Positions 7,130 to 11,570 of a DNA stretch of 11,570 bases are shown here, piece by piece. Position 1 is the stretch's first letter, and each line of letters starts with the position of its first letter. The position numbers and the translations under genes were made by a program. The stretch covers positions 1-11,570 of the forward strand of contig JANWXV010000009.1 in the NCBI GenBank assembly GCA_025057405.1. The letters run 5' to 3'. Below the pieces are notes generated by a model, which was not told the DNA's origin, did not search any database, and saw nothing but the letters and a program-made list of their open reading frames with translations. This stretch comes from Candidatus Bipolaricaulota bacterium (GTDB taxonomy: Bacteria; Bipolaricaulota; Bipolaricaulia; RBG-16-55-9; DRXL01).

Positions 7130-7135
7130 TATAAT
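7130..7135 (+). promoter_or_regulatory. -10 box of the DUF4258/YgiT pair, abutting the start codon
   Basis: A perfect TATAAT is followed by six bases (AAAGCC) and the GTG start codon at 7142. No Shine-Dalgarno is present and no clear -35 is seen at 16-18 bases (a TTGGCC lies only 14 bases away). Transcription would begin at or next to the GTG. It faces away from the dop promoter 55 bases to the left. Confidence 0.5.
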
Positions 7136-7141
7136 AAAGCC

Positions 7142-7462
7142 GTGTCTCAATCGTTGGAACTGGGTTGGATCAAAGAGCGCGTCCGAAAGAATGAGTATCT
7201 TTACAGCTTCCATGCCGATGAGGAGCGACGTAACGAAGGACTCAGGATCGCTGAAGTCGAGGAGGCTTTGCTCCATGGCCAGATTTTGGAAGACTATCCT
7301 AACGATCCTCGCGGGCCATCATGTCTGGTCTACGGCAGTAGCAGAGGACAACCTATTCATGTCGTCTGCGGTCGCAATCGCTCGGGTTGGCTGGTGCTTA
7401 TCACCGTCTATATCCCCATGATGCCCAAGTGGAAAAGCCCAACAGAAAGGAACCGTCCATGA
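7142..7462 (+). CDS. DUF4258-domain protein, probable toxin of a toxin-antitoxin pair
   Basis: A 106-residue protein with a GTG start. The C-terminal half carries the DUF4258 signature: EVEEALLHGQILEDYPNDPRGPS (about residues 38-60), CLVYGSSRGQPIHVVCG with the conserved His, and WLVLITVYIP near the end. DUF4258 proteins have a small alpha/beta fold and are usually found beside a YgiT-type zinc-finger protein, as here; the pair is commonly read as a toxin-antitoxin module in which this member is an RNase-like toxin (family inference, with activity unproven). The next gene starts inside its stop codon (ATGA overlap), so the two are co-translated. A -10 box lies six bases before the start, suggesting a leaderless message. 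Confidence 0.85.
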   Translation: MSQSLELGWIKERVRKNEYLYSFHADEERRNEGLRIAEVEEALLHGQILEDYPNDPRGPSCLVYGSSRGQPIHVVCGRNRSGWLVLITVYIPMMPKWKSPTERNRP

Positions 7463-7692
7463 AGCCTTACGATGATTGCATCTACTGTGGCGGTCAAGTA
7501 GAGGAGCGGCTGGAGCGGATTGACTATCGTTATCATGGGCAACTGTTCATCATCGAGCAGGTGCCCACAGGGGTTTGTCGCCAATGCGGAGAAAAGTTTT
7601 TCACGGCTGAGGTCGCCAAGCGTTTAGAGCGGGTGGCTTCAGAAGCGAATCAAGCGATCCGCACTGTAGCTGTTCCGGTGCTATCTCTATAA
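7459..7692 (+). CDS. YgiT/MqsA-type zinc-finger protein, probable antitoxin
   Basis: A 77-residue protein. Two CxxC knuckles, CIYC (residues 7-10) and CRQC (about 39-42), bind one zinc, separated by a beta-rich stretch YRYHGQLFIIEQVPTGV; this is the YgiT-type N-terminal domain of MqsA. The C-terminal tail (AEVAKRLERVASEANQAIRT) is a single helix, and the helix-turn-helix DNA-binding domain of full MqsA is missing, so self-repression by classical operator binding is not evident. It overlaps the DUF4258 gene by four bases and is expected to bind and neutralise that protein. It converges on the nitrilase gene, whose stop lies 45 bases away, with no visible terminator between them. Confidence 0.88.
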   Translation: MKPYDDCIYCGGQVEERLERIDYRYHGQLFIIEQVPTGVCRQCGEKFFTAEVAKRLERVASEANQAIRTVAVPVLSL

Positions 7693-7737
7693 GACTGTTC
7701 TCGGCAGCTTTGAATCACAATGCAGCATGGTCACAAG

Positions 7738-8529
7738 CTAAAGCCCTTTGCGCACGACTTGGTCGCCTTCGATCTTCTCGATGGAGAGACTATCGGCGAG
7801 ATAGGGCCAACGCTGGCGCGCTTCGGCGATCTGCGCGAGATCAATTTCAACAGTATAAACGCCCTCGGCGTCGTCAGCTTCAAAGAGCACCTCTCCCCGA
7901 GGCGAGACGACCATCGAGTGCCCGCTCACCGGACGATCATCGGGATAGAAAGATTTCGTATTATTCGCAAACGCTACGAAGATCGTGTTCTCGGCAGCAC
8001 GGGCGCACAACAGCGATCTCCAGAGCGAGATGCGATTCTCGGGAATATTTGAGGGATTGAAGAGAATGTGAATCTCGCGCTGCGCCAGAGAGCGCACCAG
8101 TTCGGGATAAAAAAGATCAACGCAGATTGCTATCCCCAAGCGCGCTTTTTCTGATGAGAAGACGGGCAAGCGTTCCCCAAAGCGCAAGAACGCGCGCTCG
8201 CCTACCGCGTTGGATGGGAAGATCTTTTCAGCGTATCCCAAGACAGCGCCGTCGGGGCTGATAACGTGCCCAAGGGCGATTCTGTAGTCTCTACGCTCGA
8301 CGATGAGACTGCCCGTGAGCAGTGTGTAGCGCCCCTGCTGGGCATATCGTCTCAAAAGCGCAAGCACGTCTGCAAGCTCCGCTTCGTTGAACACGACGAC
8401 GCCGGCCCAGTTCTCCGGCAGACAAACAATATCTGCGTTGCGAATCTGTTCGAGCAAGCGCGTGACGGTCTGAAGATTCTTCGCTCTATCAAGACGATCA
8501 CGAGCTGGTTGCACAAGGGCGATCTTCAT
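7738..8529 (-). CDS. Nitrilase-superfamily carbon-nitrogen hydrolase
   Basis: A 263-residue protein starting MKIALVQ, the usual beginning of this superfamily. The Glu-Lys-Cys triad is complete: E39 in CLPENWAG, K102 in YAEKIFPSNA, and C136 in GIAICVDLFYPE. A further typical block, AENTIFVAFANN, precedes the C-terminal strand that begins SGHSMVVSPRGEVL. It should hydrolyse an amide (omega-amidase, N-carbamoylase or similar) in the cytoplasm; the substrate cannot be read from the sequence. A GTG at 8538, overlapping the yggS stop as GTGA, is an alternative start adding three residues; the ATG at 8529 is preferred for its family-like N-terminus and a GAAGAG 8 bases upstream. It is the last gene of the pepA-yggS unit. 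Confidence 0.88.
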   Translation of the reverse strand: MKIALVQPARDRLDRAKNLQTVTRLLEQIRNADIVCLPENWAGVVVFNEAELADVLALLRRYAQQGRYTLLTGSLIVERRDYRIALGHVISPDGAVLGYAEKIFPSNAVGERAFLRFGERLPVFSSEKARLGIAICVDLFYPELVRSLAQREIHILFNPSNIPENRISLWRSLLCARAAENTIFVAFANNTKSFYPDDRPVSGHSMVVSPRGEVLFEADDAEGVYTVEIDLAQIAEARQRWPYLADSLSIEKIEGDQVVRKGL

Positions 8530-8534
8530 CGCGC

Positions 8535-9197
8535 TCACTCTTCGGGGCGCTCCCCGAAAATTTTCGTCCCAATGCGCACGACGTTCGCGCCCTCTTCTAA
8601 AGCGATCTGATACGTGTTGCTCATGCCCATCGAAAGATACTTCATTTCAACGTTGGGGATGCTCAAAGCTTTTATTTTCTCAAAGAGCTTTTTCGTCTCT
8701 TGGAAGTAGGGTCTGGCGTCTTCGGGATTGCCAAAGCGCGGCCCCATCGTCATCAAGCCCAGAACTTTCAGATGGGGAAGCAGCGCGACTTCACGGATGA
8801 GCGCTTCGGCATCTTCGGGGAGGACTCCCGACTTTTGCGGCTCGCGCCCGCTGTTGATCTCGATCAAGACGGGCATTCTCTTCCCCAGTTGTGCGCAGTG
8901 CTTCTCCAGCTCGTGCGCCAGCTCTACGGAGTCGAGCGTTTCGATCATATCAAAGATTTCTATAGCTCTCTTCGCTTTGTTTCTCTGTAAGTGTCCGATC
9001 ATGTGCCATTGGGCGCGTCGCCCGATCACCGAAAAAGCTCGCTCGGCTTCTTGGACGTAGTTCTCGCCGATGATCTGCACCCCGGCTGCGAGGGCCTCTA
9101 AAATCTCCGTTGGTGAGCGCCCTTTCGCAGCTGCAACTAAGAGCACTCCCGGAGGCAGCTCGGCTAAGAGCTTCTGGACGTTCTCGCGAATAGTCAT
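8535..9197 (-). CDS. yggS: YggS/PLPBP family pyridoxal phosphate homeostasis protein
   Basis: A 220-residue protein of the usual YggS size (about 220-235). It binds pyridoxal 5'-phosphate through a lysine, here K25 in LLVAAAKGRS (the family usually has VSK), and buffers the cofactor and affects amino acid and keto acid pools; it has no known enzymatic activity. Other family blocks are IIGENYVQEA, WHMIGHLQRNK, VLIEINSG, LGLMTMGP, LSMGMSNTYQIALEEGANVVRIGTKIFG. The ATG at 9197 has GAGGG 8 bases upstream, which belongs to a large palindrome that fills the gap to pepA. The stop overlaps or adjoins the start of the nitrilase gene. Confidence 0.93.
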   Translation of the reverse strand: MTIRENVQKLLAELPPGVLLVAAAKGRSPTEILEALAAGVQIIGENYVQEAERAFSVIGRRAQWHMIGHLQRNKAKRAIEIFDMIETLDSVELAHELEKHCAQLGKRMPVLIEINSGREPQKSGVLPEDAEALIREVALLPHLKVLGLMTMGPRFGNPEDARPYFQETKKLFEKIKALSIPNVEMKYLSMGMSNTYQIALEEGANVVRIGTKIFGERPEE

Positions 9198-9202
9198 AGT
9201 CT

Positions 9203-9276
9203 AGGCCCTCACCCCGGCCTAACGGCCACCCCTCTCCCGTCGGTGACGACGGGAGAGGGGACGGGGGTGAGGGCCT
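9203..9276. repeat. Long palindromic intergenic repeat between pepA and yggS
   Basis: Nested inverted repeats: an outer perfect 13-bp stem (9203-9215 with 9264-9276, AGGCCCTCACCCC) and an inner perfect 14-bp stem (9229-9242 with 9247-9260) with a GTGA loop. The left spacer holds GGCCTAACGGCC, itself able to form a 4-bp hairpin, giving a three-armed fold. The CCCTCACCCC and CCCTCTCCC arms match a second copy inside pepA. The last base of the pepA stop codon is the first base of the palindrome. There is no T run, so this is a REP-like element, not a terminator. Confidence 0.85.
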
Positions 9277-10793
9277 CACCAATCTTGTAATAGCTGCGTC
9301 AGCAATCGCACCCCGTACCCCGTTGCGCCCTTGGCGTGATAGAGCCGATTCTCCACATCATAGGCAACGCCAGCGATGTCTAAGTGCGCCCAGGGATAAT
9401 TAACGAACTCTTTCAAGAAGATCGCGCCGACGGACGCGCCCGCTTGCGGGCCTTTGTTCGCGCTGTTTTTGATATCGGCGATCTCGCTCTTGATGATCTC
9501 TTTATATTCTTCATAAATGGGCAAGGGCCAGACGCGCTCCCCCGTCTGCTGCGCAGCTTTCTGAATCTTCTGAGCGAGCGCCTCGTCGTTGGAGAACAGC
9601 CCAGCGGCTTCTTTGCCCAGCGCAATCGTGCACGCGCCCGTCAGCGTCGCTACGTCTATCACGGCTTGGGGATTGTATCTGTGAGCATAGACGAGCGCAT
9701 CGGCGAGCACGAGTCTTCCTTCGGCGTCGGTGTTGGTGACTTCGACGGTCTTGCCGTTGGAGATTCTTATCACATCGCCGGGCTTGATGGCTCTGCCCGA
9801 CGGCAAGTTCTCGGCCGCGGCAACTAGGCCCACCACCGCGATGGGCAGCTTCAGCAGCGCGACCGCGCGCATCACGCCCAAGACGGCCGCCGCGCCGCTC
9901 ATGTCGTACTTCATCGCCTCCATGCCCTCGCGGGGTTTGATCGAGATGCCCCCGCTGTCGAACGTGATCCCCGGGCCTGCTAACACACCGGGCCGACCCT
10001 CCCCCTGCTCCCTCTCCCTTACAGGGAGAGGGATGGGGTGAGGGTTGTACTCCAGCACGATGAATCTTGGCGGCTCGTCGCTGCCCTTGCCCACCGCGAG
10101 AATCCCGCCCATGCCCATCTGCTCTAAAATTTTCTCGTCGAAGACCTCGCAGCGCAGCCCAAGCTCTTGAGCTAGCTCTTGCGCACGACGCGCCAGCTCC
10201 CTTGGGGTCAGGCTCTGCCCCGGCTCGTTCGCAAGATCACGAGCGAAGCACACAGATTCTGCAACGATCTGTCCGCGATGCGCCCCCGTCTTTAATGGCT
10301 CTAATTTCTCAGCGCTCTGTTCGACGATGCGCAGACGCTCCAGTCTGATTGGCTCTTCAGATTTTTTGAATCTCTCAAAGCGATAGGCTCCCAGCAGCGT
10401 CCCTTCGACGGTCGCTTGGGCTGCTATCTGGGGATCCAGCCCGCCGATGCCCGCGCCATGCGCGATGGTCGTCAGCTCCGGGAGAGACTTCGCTGCGCGG
10501 GCGGCAACGGCGCTGATCTCACAAGCAACGTCGGCTGAGAACTTTTCGCTCGGCCCCAGGCCCACTAACAAGACGCGCTTGGCTCCGAGCTTGCCGTGCG
10601 TGCGCAGCCAGAAGACCTCGCCCTTCTTGCACGAGAAATCTCCGTCGGCTAAGACCTCCGAGAGCGCGCCGTCTAGCGCTCGATCTACAGCCCCAGCCGC
10701 CCCGCCGGGGCGCTGCACCCCCTGAAAGATCCCCAGACAGATCGCTTCGGTCTGGACTTTGGTGATCTCGCCTTGCTCGATGGATATATGCAT
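9276..10793 (-). CDS. pepA: Leucyl aminopeptidase PepA (M17), with an internal insertion and an altered metal site
   Basis: A 505-residue M17 metallo-aminopeptidase, the normal family length, which removes N-terminal residues from peptides as a hexamer in the cytoplasm. The ATG at 10793 (MHISIEQGE) is chosen: AGGGGGG is 8 bases upstream and a promoter lies just beyond; the frame is open to 11207, but that region is the divergent promoter and the opposite gene. Conserved active-site parts are FDSGG with D279, ISIKP with catalytic K286, MKYDMSG with D297, and NTDAEGRL with D356, E358 and R360. The usual GKG before TFDSGG, whose Lys binds a metal, here reads GPG (P274). Residues 250-266 (NPHPIPLPVREREQGEG) are encoded by an inserted palindromic repeat. 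The gene may encode an active enzyme with altered metal use, or one losing function. yggS and the nitrilase gene follow. Confidence 0.92.
   Translation of the reverse strand: MHISIEQGEITKVQTEAICLGIFQGVQRPGGAAGAVDRALDGALSEVLADGDFSCKKGEVFWLRTHGKLGAKRVLLVGLGPSEKFSADVACEISAVAARAAKSLPELTTIAHGAGIGGLDPQIAAQATVEGTLLGAYRFERFKKSEEPIRLERLRIVEQSAEKLEPLKTGAHRGQIVAESVCFARDLANEPGQSLTPRELARRAQELAQELGLRCEVFDEKILEQMGMGGILAVGKGSDEPPRFIVLEYNPHPIPLPVREREQGEGRPGVLAGPGITFDSGGISIKPREGMEAMKYDMSGAAAVLGVMRAVALLKLPIAVVGLVAAAENLPSGRAIKPGDVIRISNGKTVEVTNTDAEGRLVLADALVYAHRYNPQAVIDVATLTGACTIALGKEAAGLFSNDEALAQKIQKAAQQTGERVWPLPIYEEYKEIIKSEIADIKNSANKGPQAGASVGAIFLKEFVNYPWAHLDIAGVAYDVENRLYHAKGATGYGVRLLTQLLQDW
9997..10044. mobile_element. 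Palindromic repeat element inserted in frame within pepA
   Basis: An inner perfect 11-bp stem (10009-10019 with 10023-10033, 3-base loop) is flanked by an outer stem (9997-10005 with 10036-10044) with a single C-T mismatch at 10002/10039. The length, 48 bases, is 16 codons, so the pepA frame is kept. It has the same arm sequences and the same order of short and long linkers as the repeat at 9203-9276, which marks both as one family of REP-like elements. Its product is a Pro-rich then Arg/Glu-rich peptide in a surface loop. A repeat of this sort probably moves by an unknown transposase in trans; none is in the window. Confidence 0.75.
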
Positions 10794-10812
10794 AGTATGA
10801 TCCCCCCTGACA

Positions 10813-10841
10813 AGTCTATCCCAGCTTGCGTCAGGTGACAA
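10813..10841 (-). promoter_or_regulatory. Promoter of the pepA-yggS-nitrilase operon
   Basis: Minus strand: TTGTCA (10841-10836), a 17-base spacer, and TAGACT (10818-10813), then 19 bases to the pepA ATG at 10793, with a G-rich ribosome site (AGGGGGG) between. The -35 matches the consensus at five of six positions, the -10 at four. Confidence 0.5.
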
Positions 10842-10894
10842 CCTCGGAGAGGGCACGGCTTGAGGAGCATCATGTTCCAAACTAGTGCTCATCA

Positions 10895-10925
10895 TTGCAC
10901 GACATAAGAGAATTTTGGGTAGAAT
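10895..10925 (+). promoter_or_regulatory. Possible promoter of the iron-sulfur subunit gene
   Basis: TAGAAT (10920-10925) is a good -10 box 24 bases before the ATG. The best -35 candidate is TTGCAC (10895-10900), with a long 19-base spacer. The -10 is more believable than the -35. Confidence 0.35.
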
Positions 10926-10949
10926 AGATCGAACACAAGGACGGATACC

Positions 10950-11570
10950 ATGAGAAATGAACGGGTCATCATCGAACGTGCTGATATGCAAAAGCTTCTG
11001 GACGCGCTGCGTCAGCGGGGCTACACGACCGTCGGCCCCATCGCGCGCGATGACGCTATCGTCTATGATGAGATCGCTTCTGTCGAAGAGCTGCCTGTCG
11101 GCTGGACAGACGAGCACGACGGCGGCCGATACCGGCTCAAGAAGCGCAACGACCAAGCGCTCTTCGGCTATGTCGTCGGGCCACACTCGTGGAAGAAGTT
11201 TCTGCACCCGCCCGTCTTATCGCTCTGGAAGGCACGCAAGAACGGAAAGAGCTTTGAGATTCTCCCCAACAATACCAATAACGACCCCCCTCGCTATGCG
11301 TTCATCGGCGTTCGCTCGTGCGAGCTGCACGCGATCTTTATTCAAGATCGCGTCTTCACCAACGGAAAATTCATAGATCCGCACTACCAAGCTCGCCGTC
11401 AGAAGATTTTTATCGTCGCGGTCAACTGTGTGCAAGCCGGGGGCACGTGCTTTTGTGTTTCTATGCAGACCGGCCCGAAAGCCACTCTTGGATTCGATTT
11501 GGCCCTCACAGAGATCATAGACGGTCAGAAGCACTATTTCGTCGTCGAGGTCGGCACGGAGAAGGGCGCC
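10950..11570 (+). CDS. 4Fe-4S dicluster protein, hydrogenase/sulfite reductase beta-subunit type (3' end outside window)
   Basis: 207 codons are visible from the ATG at 10950, which has AAGGA 8 bases upstream. Family marks are GYVVGPHSWKKFLHPP (about residues 73-88), YAFIGVRSCELHAIFIQDRVF with the conserved 'GvRsCdl.ai' block, and VAVNCVQAGGTCFCVSMQTGP with its Cys-rich turn. These resemble the beta subunit of sulfhydrogenases (HydB/ShyB) and AsrA of anaerobic sulfite reductase, which pass electrons between a flavin-containing partner and a catalytic subunit. The two 4Fe-4S motifs that would confirm this lie toward the C-terminus, outside the window. The gene is divergent from pepA, with 156 bases between the starts, and probably leads an operon of hydrogenase or reductase subunits. 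It suggests anaerobic or hydrogen-linked metabolism. Confidence 0.82.
   Translation, partial: MRNERVIIERADMQKLLDALRQRGYTTVGPIARDDAIVYDEIASVEELPVGWTDEHDGGRYRLKKRNDQALFGYVVGPHSWKKFLHPPVLSLWKARKNGKSFEILPNNTNNDPPRYAFIGVRSCELHAIFIQDRVFTNGKFIDPHYQARRQKIFIVAVNCVQAGGTCFCVSMQTGPKATLGFDLALTEIIDGQKHYFVVEVGTEKGA

Noticed and set aside
9203..9276. Palindrome as an intrinsic terminator of pepA
   Set aside because: The stem is strong but no T run follows on the minus strand; yggS begins 6 bases later and takes its ribosome site from it.
10794..11207. Extended N-terminus of pepA up to 11207
   Set aside because: The family-like start MHISIEQGE, a ribosome site and a promoter all place the start at 10793; the extension is antisense to the divergent iron-sulfur gene.

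Overview
The window reads as a piece of a Gram-negative, probably uncultured bacterial genome of moderately high GC. The best taxonomic clue is a 55-codon gene at 5357-5524 that encodes a Pup-like modifier of the UBact type. Established knowledge places UBact systems in several Gram-negative phyla (Nitrospirae, Verrucomicrobia, Armatimonadetes and several candidate phyla). I cannot assign the phylum from this window.

Layout, mostly on the minus strand. Positions 1-458 hold the start of ribD (riboflavin deaminase domain), preceded by yggT (464-766) with its own -10 box. A strong intrinsic terminator (784-825) separates these from a small unknown gene (839-1204) and a large secreted parallel beta-helix (NosD-like) protein (1340-3691). 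Next comes the core of a bacterial proteasome operon, read dop (5548-7035) -> UBact (5357-5524) -> prcB (4549-5325) -> prcA (3821-4552). Divergent from dop, on the plus strand, lies an overlapping gene pair of toxin-antitoxin type: DUF4258 (7142-7462) and a YgiT/MqsA-type zinc-finger protein (7459-7692). Convergent to these is a second minus-strand operon: pepA (9276-10793) -> yggS (8535-9197) -> a nitrilase-family hydrolase (7738-8529). Divergent from pepA, at 10950, a 4Fe-4S hydrogenase/sulfite-reductase-type beta subunit starts and runs off the window.

How the parts work together. The proteasome operon supplies the tag (UBact), the tag-removing enzyme (Dop) and both rings of the 20S core. 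The tag ligase (PafA) and the ring ATPase (ARC/Mpa) are not in the window and must lie elsewhere if the system is complete. PepA is an exopeptidase that could finish peptides released by the proteasome, but that link is inference.

The most unusual points are: the UBact gene itself; a palindromic repeat inserted in frame inside pepA, next to a Lys-to-Pro change at a position that normally binds a metal; a related palindrome that overlaps the pepA stop codon and carries the ribosome binding site of yggS; and -10 boxes only 6-10 bases upstream of three start codons, which suggests leaderless transcripts.
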